Origin: Acidobacteriota bacterium
GTDB lineage: Bacteria; Acidobacteriota; Vicinamibacteria; Vicinamibacterales; CAVVIG01
Assembly (NCBI GenBank): GCA_003222395.1
Contig: QHWB01000041.1
Coordinates: 1-64,000 of the forward strand
Reading direction: 5' to 3'
Length of the DNA: 64,000 nucleotides
Below are positions 8,756 through 16,838 of this stretch, piece by piece. Under the pieces are notes generated by a model. The model searched no databases and was not told where the DNA came from. It worked only from the letters and a program-made list of their open reading frames with translations. Numbering within the stretch: the first letter of the stretch is position 1; each line of letters opens with the position of its first letter. The position numbers and the translations under genes are program-made.

Positions 8756-8816
8756 GCTTTAGCGAAGGCCCTTCGCTAAGGCATAATTGTTGTACCGGTC
8801 TGAAGGCCGGCCCCTA
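8756..8816. repeat. Hairpin repeats between TonB receptor and cytochrome gene
   Basis: A 12-bp stem with a 3-nt loop (arms GCTTTAGCGAAG at 8756-8767 and CTTCGCTAAGGC at 8771-8782, with one G-T pair) is followed by a second REP-like palindrome around GGTCTGAAGGCCGG. There is no T-run, so it is not a classical terminator, but it could act as a transcript 3' end. Just upstream (about 8713-8742) is a short GTGGTTTCGTGT/CTCTGTGG segment of the short-period repeat type seen elsewhere in the window. Confidence 0.65.
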
Positions 8817-8839
8817 ACGTGATGTCGAAGGAGAGCGTG

Positions 8840-10288
8840 ATGTTTGTTCGAAGGTTTGCCCTGGCTGCGATCGCGGCGGGTCTGGCGATGCCGTTGGGGC
8901 TGAGCGCGCAGCAGGCTGCCGCGCCGTCCGACGTCACGTTTACGAAAGATATCGCGCCGATCCTGCAGCGCAGCTGCCAGAACTGCCATCGTCCCGACGG
9001 CGTGGCGCCGATGGCGCTCATCAACTACGAGGACGCGCGGCCGTGGGCGCGTGCCATCAAGCAGCGCACCGGCATTGGACCGCATGCGGGAGTGATGCCG
9101 CCGTGGTACGTGGAAAAGAACATCGGTATCCAGCAGTTCAAGGACGATCCGTCGCTCAGCGATGACGAGATCGCGAAGATCGCGAGATGGGTCGACGGCG
9201 GCGCGCCGCGCGGCAATCCGGCCGACATGCCGCCGCCGAGAGTGTGGGATGACCCGCGCGCATGGCATATCGGCACGCCCGATCTGATCATCAAAACGAA
9301 AGAGCTCCTGGTCAAGGGCGACGCACCCGACTGGTGGGGTGAGATTCCGAGTGTCCCGACGGGACTCACCGAGGATCGCTACGTCGCCGCGCTCGAGATC
9401 AAGGAAGTGAACGACGTCGACCTGCATGCGGGCAGCGGCCGGGCGACAGTCGGCGGACGGTTCGTGTTCCATCACATGATCTGGCGCACGCAGGTGCTCG
9501 ATCCGGCCAAGGCGGCGGAGCCGCCCGACCCGCTCGCGATCTTCAACGACGAGGAGGCCGTCAACTGGCCGGTGCACGAGGTCGGGCGCAATCCGGACTT
9601 CTTCGATCCGAAGTCGGCGCGTCTGCTGAAAGCCGGTTCCTACATCGTGTCGGACTCGATTCACCTGCACTCGAACGGGCGCGACACGCGCGCGCACCTC
9701 GAGATCGGTTTCAAGCTGCAGCCGAAGGATTACAAGCCGACCTACAAGCGGGCGGTGTTCGGCCTCGGCAACGGCGTCGACATCGACATCAGGGCGATGG
9801 AGGCGAACCAGCAGCTGCACGCATACACCGTCCTGCAGCAGCACACGAAGCTCATCTCGTTCGAGCCGCACCTGCACGCGCCCGGCGCGCGCATGTGCCT
9901 CGAGGCGATCTGGGGCTACAACATCCAGACGCTGAACTGCGTCGGCTACGATCACAACTGGGTGCGCGGCTACGACTACACCGACGATTCGGCGCCGCTG
10001 CTGCCGAAGGGGACGATCCTCCACATCGTCGGCTTCATGGACAATTCGCCGTCGAACAAGAACGTGCCCGATCCGCGCAACTGGCAGGGCTCGGGCAACC
10101 GCTCGGTGGCGAACATGTTCATCGACCTCGGCATGCGCGTCGCGCTGAACGACGATCAGTTCCAGGAAGAGATGACCCGGCGCGTCAAGGCGAATCCAGG
10201 CAAAGACGTCGTCCTCGGGTGCCCGCTGTGCGGAGTCGTCGCGAGGCAGCAATCGTCGAAGCCGACTGAGAATCAGAATCCACGATGA
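8840..10288 (+). CDS. Exported haem-copper protein: mono-haem cytochrome c plus PHM/DBH-like domain (module copy 1)
   Basis: 482 residues from the ATG at 8840, which has an AAGGAG ribosome site; two in-frame ATGs upstream lack one. Signal peptide, then CQNCH (Cys46-His50) with TFTKDIAPIL before it, then a domain with HH (211-212), HLH (275-277), HLH (344-346) followed by Met352. This His pattern matches the two copper sites of peptidylglycine/dopamine monooxygenases (HH; HxH; HxH and Met), as I recall them. Inferred role: periplasmic monooxygenase or oxidase whose copper domain receives electrons from its own haem. It overlaps the next gene by 4 bp. A homologue with the same kind of partner gene is at 33.3-34.7 kb. 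Confidence 0.78.
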   Translation: MFVRRFALAAIAAGLAMPLGLSAQQAAAPSDVTFTKDIAPILQRSCQNCHRPDGVAPMALINYEDARPWARAIKQRTGIGPHAGVMPPWYVEKNIGIQQFKDDPSLSDDEIAKIARWVDGGAPRGNPADMPPPRVWDDPRAWHIGTPDLIIKTKELLVKGDAPDWWGEIPSVPTGLTEDRYVAALEIKEVNDVDLHAGSGRATVGGRFVFHHMIWRTQVLDPAKAAEPPDPLAIFNDEEAVNWPVHEVGRNPDFFDPKSARLLKAGSYIVSDSIHLHSNGRDTRAHLEIGFKLQPKDYKPTYKRAVFGLGNGVDIDIRAMEANQQLHAYTVLQQHTKLISFEPHLHAPGARMCLEAIWGYNIQTLNCVGYDHNWVRGYDYTDDSAPLLPKGTILHIVGFMDNSPSNKNVPDPRNWQGSGNRSVANMFIDLGMRVALNDDQFQEEMTRRVKANPGKDVVLGCPLCGVVARQQSSKPTENQNPR

Positions 10289-11247
10289 ATAGAACGTTTG
10301 GTGTGCTCGCCGCGCTCGTCGTCGCGGGCGCGGCGTCGTTTCCTGCCGCTCAGTCACTCTCATACACCCGCGGACAGAACGTCGCCCCCGCGTACGAAGG
10401 CTGGGAGCAGGCCCCGGACGGCACGAAGTATTTCGTGTTCGGGTACATGAATCGAAACTGGGAGGAAGAGATCGACATTCCGGTCGGCGCCGACAACGGC
10501 TTCAGTCCCGGCGACGCAGACCAGGGGCAGCCGACGCACTTCCTCCCGCGCCGGAATCGATTCATCTTCAAGGTCAAAGTACCTGCGGCGTTCAAAGAGA
10601 AGGACGAGCTGATCTGGTCGCTCACCTCGCACGGGAAAACGGAGAAGGCGTACGCGTCGCTGCGGCCCGACTACATCCTCGACGACGTCGTGAAGGCGTC
10701 CGAGACGGGTGCGCTGGGCGCGGGCACCAGCAGTCCCGAAGTGCGCGCGAACACGCCGCCGACGCTCAAGGTCGAAGAAATCAAGGCGCGCACGATCAAA
10801 ACCGGTGAACCGCTCACCATCATCACCCAGGTGAAGGACGACGGCGTCCCGAAGCGGCGCGATCCGTCGCGCGTCGCAGCCGCACAGGCGCGCGCGGCCG
10901 AGCAGTCGACCGGTTCGTCGACGCCGACTCGCAATCCCTCGATGGTGCCTCCGACGCGCATTACCGTCGGCAAGAGCGTCGGACTGCACTTGTCGTGGTT
11001 TCTGTATCGCGGCCCGGCCGGCGCCACGGTGACGTTCGATCCCGCGCAAATCAAGGCGTGGGAAGACACGCGTACTGGCGCGGACTCGCCGTGGGCGCCG
11101 CTGTGGGTGGCGCCGGCGCTTCCGCCGGACGGCAAAGTGCCGGTGCACGTGACGTTCAGCGAGCCAGGCACGTACGTCCTCCGCTGCCGCGCCGACGACG
11201 GCGCTCTGGTGGCCGACGAAGAGGTCACGATCGTCGTCACGCGGTGA
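10285..11247 (+). CDS. Exported partner protein of the haem-copper module (copy 1)
   Basis: 320 residues, signal peptide ending near PAAQ. It starts at an ATGA overlap with the haem-copper gene. Segments VAPAYEGWEQ, GYMNRNWEEEIDIPVG, DADQGQPTHFLPRRNRF and a C-terminal Ig-like strand set (VHVTFSEPGTYVLRCRADDG) are matched in the same order by the 32.2-33.2 kb gene, so the two are paralogues. No catalytic motif is visible. The C-terminal Ig/beta-sandwich and conserved pairing point to an accessory or substrate-binding subunit. I know no characterised family name for it. Confidence 0.72.
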   Translation: MNRTFGVLAALVVAGAASFPAAQSLSYTRGQNVAPAYEGWEQAPDGTKYFVFGYMNRNWEEEIDIPVGADNGFSPGDADQGQPTHFLPRRNRFIFKVKVPAAFKEKDELIWSLTSHGKTEKAYASLRPDYILDDVVKASETGALGAGTSSPEVRANTPPTLKVEEIKARTIKTGEPLTIITQVKDDGVPKRRDPSRVAAAQARAAEQSTGSSTPTRNPSMVPPTRITVGKSVGLHLSWFLYRGPAGATVTFDPAQIKAWEDTRTGADSPWAPLWVAPALPPDGKVPVHVTFSEPGTYVLRCRADDGALVADEEVTIVVTR

Positions 11248-11310
11248 GCCTGGCCGAAACGCGTTTCGCATTCCGTAACCCGCGGACGGCAGAGACGACG
11301 TACGCAGGCC

Positions 11311-11340
11311 TTCAACAAGCCTCGCTACTTGGCATAGAAT
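11311..11340 (+). promoter_or_regulatory. Possible promoter of the Alternative Complex III-like operon
   Basis: TAGAAT at 11335-11340 resembles a -10 box; the best -35 match is a weak TTCAAC 18 bp upstream. It lies in the 135-bp gap after the module partner gene and about 40 bp before the first cytochrome ATG, which has AAGGAG upstream. Weak evidence; read-through from the haem-copper genes is equally possible. Confidence 0.22.
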
Positions 11341-11382
11341 CAGCACCTTCCCGATTCCGTTAGAGCAAGGAGTACAAAGCTG

Positions 11383-11781
11383 ATGCGTCGGCTATCGGTA
11401 GGAATCATTGGTGTGCTCATTTGCGCGTGGATGGCGATCGCCTCGGCTCAGAATCCGGGCGGCAGCGACGCCGGCAAGAAGATGAAGAACCCGGTGCCGG
11501 CGTCGCCGGAATCGATCGCGAAGGGCAAAGAGCTGTTCACCAAGAACTGCCGCTTCTGCCATGGCGCCGATGCGAAGGGCAACGGTCCCATGGCGCCGGA
11601 AGGCACGCATCCGTCGGACCTCACCGATGCGAAGTGGGATCGCGGGTCGACCGACGGCGAGATCTTCCTCGTCATCCGCGAAGGCGCGGGGCCGAAAATG
11701 GACATGAAGGGGTACAAGAGCAAGATGTCCGAGACGGACGTCTGGAACGTCGTCAATTTCCTTCGCAGCCTCGCGAAGTAA
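11383..11781 (+). CDS. Mono-haem c-type cytochrome, first gene of the Alternative Complex III-like operon (ActE-like)
   Basis: 132 residues: signal peptide to about residue 22, then one class I cytochrome c domain with CRFCH (56-60), the following GADAKGNG, and a distal Met supplied by the PKMDMKGYKSKM region. It ends WNVVNFLRSLAK, the usual C-terminal helix. In Alternative Complex III the mono-haem subunit ActE passes electrons from the penta-haem subunit to the terminal oxidase or a soluble carrier. The position directly upstream of the penta-haem gene (3-bp gap) supports that role. Confidence 0.8.
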   Translation: MRRLSVGIIGVLICAWMAIASAQNPGGSDAGKKMKNPVPASPESIAKGKELFTKNCRFCHGADAKGNGPMAPEGTHPSDLTDAKWDRGSTDGEIFLVIREGAGPKMDMKGYKSKMSETDVWNVVNFLRSLAK

Positions 11782-11784
11782 ACG

Positions 11785-12423
11785 ATGCACGCGCGATTGG
11801 CAGGCCTGAAGGCGTGCGCTGCGGGTATGTGCGTTGGCGCCGGTGGGTGCGTTGCCGTAGCGCAGCCCTTTAGCGCTGCCATGGTGATCGCGTTCGCGCT
11901 CGGCCTCGCGGCGTGCGGTTCGCAGCCGCAGCTGTCGGATGCGGTGTTCACGACCGCGCACCGCAGTCCGGGCGAAGCGGCGCGCCATTTCTTCAACTCG
12001 CATCCCCGTCCGCAGCAGCCGCTCGCGTTCCCGCACAAGACGCACATCGAGAAGAAGGCGGAGTGCACCGACTGTCACGAGACCGTGGAACGAGGACCGG
12101 TCGCCGGCATCCCCAGCGTCAAGGCATGCATGATCTGCCACAGTCAGATTGCGACGAGCAAGCCGCTCATCAAAGAGGTGACGTCGTACTCCGACAGGGG
12201 CATCGAGATTCCGTGGCAGCGCGTGTACGGCTTCTATCCGGAATCGCACGTCCGCTTCAATCACGCGCCGCACATCCGCGCGAAGGTGGACTGCGCCGCG
12301 TGCCACGGCGACGTGGCGAACATGACGGTCGCCGAGCGCGTCGTCGATCACACCATGGGATTCTGCGTGAACTGCCACAAGCAGAAGAACGCGTCGAACG
12401 ATTGTCTGACGTGTCATTTCTAG
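11785..12423 (+). CDS. actA: Penta-haem c-type cytochrome lipoprotein (ActA-like)
   Basis: 212 residues with five haem motifs: CTDCH (94-98), CMICH (115-119), CAACH (170-174), CVNCH (194-198), CLTCH (207-211), plus free His residues for axial ligation. A lipobox LAAC places the lipid on Cys44, unusually far in. Residues about 7-32, just before the hydrophobic stretch, are encoded by REP-like sequence, as if a repeat had landed inside the signal peptide. The ATG at 11785 (3 bp after the previous stop) is preferred; a later ATG at 11881 would leave a very short signal. Periplasmic electron-wire subunit of the complex. Confidence 0.8.
   Translation: MHARLAGLKACAAGMCVGAGGCVAVAQPFSAAMVIAFALGLAACGSQPQLSDAVFTTAHRSPGEAARHFFNSHPRPQQPLAFPHKTHIEKKAECTDCHETVERGPVAGIPSVKACMICHSQIATSKPLIKEVTSYSDRGIEIPWQRVYGFYPESHVRFNHAPHIRAKVDCAACHGDVANMTVAERVVDHTMGFCVNCHKQKNASNDCLTCHF
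11804..11880. repeat. REP-like sequence inside the signal-peptide region of the penta-haem gene
   Basis: GGCCTGAAGGCGTGCGCTGCGG and CGTAGCGCAGCCCTTTAGCGCTGCC-type palindromic pieces match the intergenic repeat family (CTGAAGG / CCTTTAG cores with GCGCTACG ends). They are read in frame as residues about 7-32 of the lipoprotein. Confidence 0.6.
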
Positions 12424-12545
12424 TAGCGCTCGCCTAAAAGGCTCGTGCTACACGTGCAGTTGGTACGCGAGCCTTTCAGGGAGTGCAGTTGTAGCGCGAG
12501 CCTTTCAGGGAGTGCAGTTGTAGCGCGAGCCTTTCAGGCGAGCGT
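12424..12545. repeat. REP-like array with three 29-bp direct repeats upstream of the molybdopterin-type gene
   Basis: One inverted pair (GTAGCGCTCGCC...GGCTCGTGCTAC) follows the stop of the penta-haem gene. Then three tandem units start at 12454, 12483 and 12512, each a version of GTGCAGTTGTAGCGCGAGCC plus TTTCAGGGA. The period is exactly 29 bp and there are no spacers, so this is not a CRISPR. The array fills the 130-bp gap inside the operon and could attenuate or stabilise the transcript. Confidence 0.75.
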
Positions 12546-12553
12546 GGGGATCG

Positions 12554-14734
12554 ATGGAGAGACGCGATTTCATCAAGCTGACGGCGGTCACCGGTACGAG
12601 CGCGGCGCTCGCGAGCTGCGGCAACCCGGAGCATCAGCTGATCCGCTTCGTTCCCGAGGAAGACATCATTCCCGGGATCGCGGCATGGAAGCCGAGCGTC
12701 TGCCCGGTGTGCAGCGCCGGATGCGCCGTCAACGCGCGTGTGATGGACGCCGACATCGAGACCGTTCGAAACGGTCAGCGCGGCGTCGTCCGCATGAACG
12801 TCGCGAAGAAGCTCGAAGGGCTGCCGAAGGATCCCATCAGCCGCGGCGGATTGTGCGCGCGCGGGCAGGCGGCGATCCAAATCACGTATCACCCCGATCG
12901 CATCGCGCAGCCGCTGAAGCGCGAAGGCGCGCGCGGCACCGGTCAGTTCAAGGCGATCGGTTGGGACGAGGCGATCGCGGAGCTGGTGTCAAAGCTCGAC
13001 GCGCTCGCCGCGTCGAACGATCAGAAGTCGCTGGCGATCGTCGCGCGTCCGCGGCGGAGCCGCCGATCGGAGCTGCTCGCCGAATTCGCCAGGCGGTTTG
13101 GCGGTCCGCCTCCAATCGCGTTCGACCTGTTCGGCGACGATGTGCTGCGGCGAGCGAACGCCATCAGCTTCGGCCACGATCAGCTGCCGACATTCGATCT
13201 GGCGCAGGCGCGGTACCTCATCGGCTTCGGCGCCGATTTCCTCGGCACGTGGAACTCGCCGGTCGCGCAGAATGCGGCGTATGGCGAGATGCGTCAGGGT
13301 CGTCCGGGCATCCGCGGCAGGTTCGTGCAGGTGGAATCGCGCATGACGACGACGGGCGCGAGCGCGGACGAATGGATTCCGGTGAAGCCGGGGACCGAAG
13401 GCGTGCTCGCGCTCGGCCTTGTGCATCTGATGAATCGCGGCCCTGAAAGGACCGCGCCACAGGCAGCTGCAGCGTCGCGAGCAGATGCGGCGCGGCCCTT
13501 TCAGGGTGGCGACGATGAGTACACGCCCCAGCGCGTCGAGCAGATCACCGGCGTGCCGGCAAAGCGAGTCGAGCGGATTGCGAAAGAGCTCGCCGAGCTC
13601 AGGCCCGCGGTTGCGATCGTCGGCGGTCCGCCGCTCGCGCACACGAATGCGATGTTCACGGCGCTCGCTGTCAATGCGCTGAACACCGCGCTCGGCAGCG
13701 TCAACCAGCCCGGCGGAATATTTTTTACGCCGGGCGCGGCGATCCAGGGCCCAGCCCCCAGTCCCCAGACACCGTACACGAGTCTCGGAACGGCGAAGGT
13801 GCTTCTCATCGACGACGCGAATCCGGTCTACACGTCGCCGACGGCGTGGAAGGTGAAGGACGCGATCGCGAACATCCCGTTCATCGCGAGCTTCGCCAGC
13901 TTCGTCGACGACACGAGCGTGTTCGCGGATCTGATTCTCCCGGATCATTCGTTCCTGGAATCGTGGGTGCAGAGCAGCGCGGAGTCGGGATCGCTCGAAG
14001 CGGCGAGCACCGTCGCCGAGCCGGTGATGAAACCGATTCACAACACGCGCGCGACGCCGGAGGTATTGATAGAGGTTGCTGGAAAACTGAAGGCCCCGGT
14101 GTCGCTGCCATGGAAGGACGCGGAGGAACTCGCAAAATCCGCCCAGCCCCCAGCAACCAGCAACCAGCGACCAGCAACCAGCAACCAGCGACCTGCGACC
14201 AGCCCCCGGCCCCCAGCCTCCAGCCCCCGTTTTGAGGAGCCGAGATTCGACGGCGACGCGGCGCAGTATCCGTTTCATTTCCTGCCGTATCTGTCGCCGG
14301 CGTTCGGCGACGGATCGAGCGCGCACCTGCCGTGGCTGCAGGAGATGCCGGATGCGATGACGTCCGCGATGTGGAGCAGCTGGGTCGAGATGAATCCGCA
14401 GACGGCGCAGAAGCTGAAGGTCAGAGACGGCGATCTGGTTGATCTGACCTCGACGCAAGGGACCCTGCGCGTTCCCGCCGTCATCTTCCCGGGCATCGCG
14501 CCCGACATCGTCGCCATGCCGGTCGGCCAGGGGCACGAGCATTTCACTCGGTACGCGAGCGGGCGTGGCGCGAACGCGATCAGTCTGATCGCGCCGATCG
14601 CCGAACCTGAAACGGGCGCGGTGGCGTGGGCGGCGACGCGAGTGAAGGTGGCGCGTGCCGCAGACGCGAACGGAACCCTGATTCTGTTCGCCGCCGAGAT
14701 GCGCGAGCGTCCCCACGAGTACAAGGTGAGATGA
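12554..14734 (+). CDS. Tat-exported molybdopterin oxidoreductase-type subunit (ActB N-terminal half-like)
   Basis: 726 residues. The twin-arginine motif ERRDFIKL at the N-terminus, then the Cys set C50-x2-C53-x3-C57 and C101 (GGLCARGQ), as in the N-terminal [4Fe-4S] site of DMSO-reductase-family enzymes. Body and C-terminal cofactor-cap regions follow (residues about 600-726). In characterised Alternative Complex III the ActB half lacks molybdenum and, as I recall, this cluster; here the four Cys are kept, and I see no obvious Cys/Ser molybdenum ligand. Two in-frame insertions are repeat-derived: residues about 295-320 (REP-like) and 531-556 (7-bp units). Forms the complex with the FeS, NrfD and DUF3341 subunits encoded next. 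Confidence 0.82.
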   Translation: MERRDFIKLTAVTGTSAALASCGNPEHQLIRFVPEEDIIPGIAAWKPSVCPVCSAGCAVNARVMDADIETVRNGQRGVVRMNVAKKLEGLPKDPISRGGLCARGQAAIQITYHPDRIAQPLKREGARGTGQFKAIGWDEAIAELVSKLDALAASNDQKSLAIVARPRRSRRSELLAEFARRFGGPPPIAFDLFGDDVLRRANAISFGHDQLPTFDLAQARYLIGFGADFLGTWNSPVAQNAAYGEMRQGRPGIRGRFVQVESRMTTTGASADEWIPVKPGTEGVLALGLVHLMNRGPERTAPQAAAASRADAARPFQGGDDEYTPQRVEQITGVPAKRVERIAKELAELRPAVAIVGGPPLAHTNAMFTALAVNALNTALGSVNQPGGIFFTPGAAIQGPAPSPQTPYTSLGTAKVLLIDDANPVYTSPTAWKVKDAIANIPFIASFASFVDDTSVFADLILPDHSFLESWVQSSAESGSLEAASTVAEPVMKPIHNTRATPEVLIEVAGKLKAPVSLPWKDAEELAKSAQPPATSNQRPATSNQRPATSPRPPASSPRFEEPRFDGDAAQYPFHFLPYLSPAFGDGSSAHLPWLQEMPDAMTSAMWSSWVEMNPQTAQKLKVRDGDLVDLTSTQGTLRVPAVIFPGIAPDIVAMPVGQGHEHFTRYASGRGANAISLIAPIAEPETGAVAWAATRVKVARAADANGTLILFAAEMRERPHEYKVR
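13437..13510. repeat. REP-like hairpins in frame in the molybdopterin-type gene
   Basis: CGGCCCTGAAAGGACCGCGCC and GGCGCGGCCCTTTCAGGGTGG, separated by about 30 bp, are copies of the REP-like family. They encode a Pro/Ala/Arg-rich stretch between a helix and the segment DDEYTPQRVEQITGVPA, where relatives of this protein run on without such an insert, to my recollection. Confidence 0.65.
14143..14229. repeat. Tandem 7-bp repeats (CCAGCAA / CCAGCGA / CCAGCCC) in frame in the molybdopterin-type gene
   Basis: About eleven consecutive 7-bp units of the form CCAGCAA, CCAGCGA or CCAGCCC are translated as a Pro/Ala/Thr/Ser/Asn/Gln-rich linker. The 7-bp period means the encoded peptide repeats every seven residues (PATSNQR). 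A shorter run of the same kind lies at 13747-13769. Identical CCAGCAA units form the non-coding repeats at 18.66-18.72 kb and 59.23-59.27 kb. Confidence 0.75.
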
Positions 14735-14796
14735 AACGTGGCCACGAAGAGACGAAAACACGAAGAAGAACAAAATGCGGAACGTTGAGGTTGTAG

Positions 14797-15486
14797 ATGC
14801 CGCATAGATGGGGAATGGCCGTCGATCTGGATCGCTGCACCGGATGCGGCGCGTGCGTGACGGCGTGTCACGCCGAGAACAACATCCCGACCGTCGGCGA
14901 TTCGCAGGCCGCGCGCGGGCGCGCGATGCACTGGATCCGCGTCGAGCGGTACTGGGAAGGCGAGTACCCGGACGTCACGCTGAAGTTCCGCCCTGTGATG
15001 TGCCAGCAGTGCGACGCGGCGCCGTGCGAGCCGGTCTGTCCGACGTACGCGAGCCATCACACCGACGAAGGGCTGAACGCGCAGATCTACAACCGCTGCA
15101 TCGGCACGCGCTACTGCGCCAACGCGTGCCCGTACAACGTCCGCTTCTTCGACTTCTTCCACCCGCAGTGGCCCAAGCCGCTCGACGCGCAGCTCAATCC
15201 CGACGTGTCGGTCCGCGAGGTCGGCGTGATGGAGAAGTGCACGTTCTGCGTGCAGCGCATCCACGCCGCCGCGATCGACGCGAAGGCGGCGAACCGTGAA
15301 TTGAAGGACGGCGAGATTCAGCCGGCCTGCGTCCAGTCGTGCTCGGCGAAGGCGCTCGTGTTCGGCGATCTCAACGATCCCGAGAGCGAGGTCTCGAAGC
15401 TCTCGCGGTCCGATCGCGGGCACAAGCTGCTCGACGATCTCGGCACGCTGCCGAAAGTCACCTACCTGAATCGGCCGCAGGCATGA
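14797..15486 (+). CDS. Multi-[4Fe-4S] ferredoxin subunit (ActB C-terminal half-like; DmsB/PsrB family)
   Basis: 229 residues with four Cys groups: CTGCGACVTAC (14-24), CQQCDAAPCEPVC, CIGTRYCANACPYNV, and CTFCVQRI followed by PACVQSCSAKAL. That is the layout of polyferredoxin subunits that wire a molybdopterin-type subunit to a quinol-oxidising membrane subunit. In many Alternative Complex III operons this domain is fused to the C-terminus of ActB; here it is a separate gene 62 bp downstream. There is no signal peptide, so it would be carried out by the Tat substrate partner. An alternative start is ATG at 14815, which has a GGGGA upstream. Confidence 0.85.
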   Translation: MPHRWGMAVDLDRCTGCGACVTACHAENNIPTVGDSQAARGRAMHWIRVERYWEGEYPDVTLKFRPVMCQQCDAAPCEPVCPTYASHHTDEGLNAQIYNRCIGTRYCANACPYNVRFFDFFHPQWPKPLDAQLNPDVSVREVGVMEKCTFCVQRIHAAAIDAKAANRELKDGEIQPACVQSCSAKALVFGDLNDPESEVSKLSRSDRGHKLLDDLGTLPKVTYLNRPQA

Positions 15487-16838
15487 ACGAAGCGCTCGCC
15501 CAACGCATCAGCGACGATCTCCTGCGTCCCGTCGTGACGACGACGTGGAAATTCTGGCTCCTCGTTGCCGTCCTCGGCAGCATCGTCGCGATGGGGCTCG
15601 GGACGTGGTTCTACCAGATGTACATGGGGTTCGGTCTCACCGGCATCAACATGCCGGTGTACTGGGCCTTCTACATCACGAACTTCGTGTTCTGGATCGG
15701 CATCAGTCACGCGGGCACGCTCATCTCCGCGATTCTGCGCCTCGTGAACGCAGGGTGGCGCCGGCCGGTGACGCGTTGCGCGGAAGTCATCACGGTATTC
15801 GCGCTGATGATCGGCGCGCTGTTCCCGATCATCCATCTCGGACGTCCGTGGCTGTTCTTCTGGCTCGTGCCGTACCCGAGTGAGCGGTTGATCTGGCCGA
15901 ACTTCCGCTCGCCGCTCGTGTGGGACTTCTTCGCGATCAACACCTATCTCACCGGCAGCCTCCTGTTCCTGCTGCTTCCGATGATTCCGGACTTCGCGCT
16001 GGTGCGCGACAAGACGACGGGGTGGCGCAAGAAGCTGTACAGCGTGCTGGCGCTTCGATGGCAGGGCACGACCAAGCAATGGCATCGCCTCGAGTCGGCG
16101 ATGCAGATCATGGCGATCGCGATCATCCCCGTCGCCGTGTCGGTGCACTCGATCGTGTCGTTCGATTTTTCGATGGCGGTGGTGCCGCTATGGCACTCGA
16201 CGATCTTCGCGCCGTACTTCGTGACGGGCGCGATCTTCAGCGGCATCGCGGCGCTCATCCTCGCTATGGCGACGCTGCGCAAGGTGCTGCACCTCGAAGA
16301 GTACCTGCACCCAGTACATTTTCAGAACCTCGGCAAGCTGCTGTTGATGATGAGCCTGCTGTGGACCTACTTCGTCTTCGCCGAGCGGCTCACGGCGTGG
16401 TACGGCAACGAGCCTTCGGAAGTCGAAGCGCTGATCGTCACGCAGAGCGGTTCGTTCGCGCCGCTCTACTGGACGATGGTCGTCTGCAACTTCGTCGTCC
16501 CGTTCGTCATCCTGTCGCTCAGAAAACTGCGTACCATCACCGGCTGCGTGATCGCTTCATCGACCGTGCTCGTCGGCATGTGGCTCGAGCGCTTCCTCAT
16601 CGTGGTGCCGTCGCTCAGCCACAAGTATTTGCCCTATACCTGGGGCCACTATCGGCCGCGGCCGGTCGAGATCATCATCACGATCTCGACGTTCGCGGCG
16701 ATGATGCTGCTCTACACGCTCTTCGCGAAGCTGGTGCCCATCATCTCGATCTGGGAGCTGAAGGTCGGCGAGCATCCGGTGGCCGCGGGAAAGGCGGCGG
16801 AGCTGCGCGAGCACCCGTTGTGGAAGGCGAACCCATGA
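15483..16838 (+). CDS. actC: NrfD/PsrC-like quinol-binding membrane subunit (ActC)
   Basis: 451 residues starting at an ATGA overlap with the FeS gene. About ten hydrophobic helices, with GISHAGTLISAILRL and IIHLGRPWLFFWLVPYP near the periplasmic side, are typical of NrfD/PsrC proteins that oxidise menaquinol or ubiquinol. WTYFVFAERLTAWYGNEP is a characteristic ActC segment. It anchors the cofactor subunits to the inner membrane and feeds electrons to them. No second NrfD-like gene (ActF) follows, unlike canonical Alternative Complex III operons. Confidence 0.88.
   Translation: MNEALAQRISDDLLRPVVTTTWKFWLLVAVLGSIVAMGLGTWFYQMYMGFGLTGINMPVYWAFYITNFVFWIGISHAGTLISAILRLVNAGWRRPVTRCAEVITVFALMIGALFPIIHLGRPWLFFWLVPYPSERLIWPNFRSPLVWDFFAINTYLTGSLLFLLLPMIPDFALVRDKTTGWRKKLYSVLALRWQGTTKQWHRLESAMQIMAIAIIPVAVSVHSIVSFDFSMAVVPLWHSTIFAPYFVTGAIFSGIAALILAMATLRKVLHLEEYLHPVHFQNLGKLLLMMSLLWTYFVFAERLTAWYGNEPSEVEALIVTQSGSFAPLYWTMVVCNFVVPFVILSLRKLRTITGCVIASSTVLVGMWLERFLIVVPSLSHKYLPYTWGHYRPRPVEIIITISTFAAMMLLYTLFAKLVPIISIWELKVGEHPVAAGKAAELREHPLWKANP

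Noticed and set aside
12454-12540. Possible CRISPR array (29-bp period)
   Set aside because: Units are contiguous with no spacers, only three copies, and contain the REP-like core found elsewhere; no cas genes are present.
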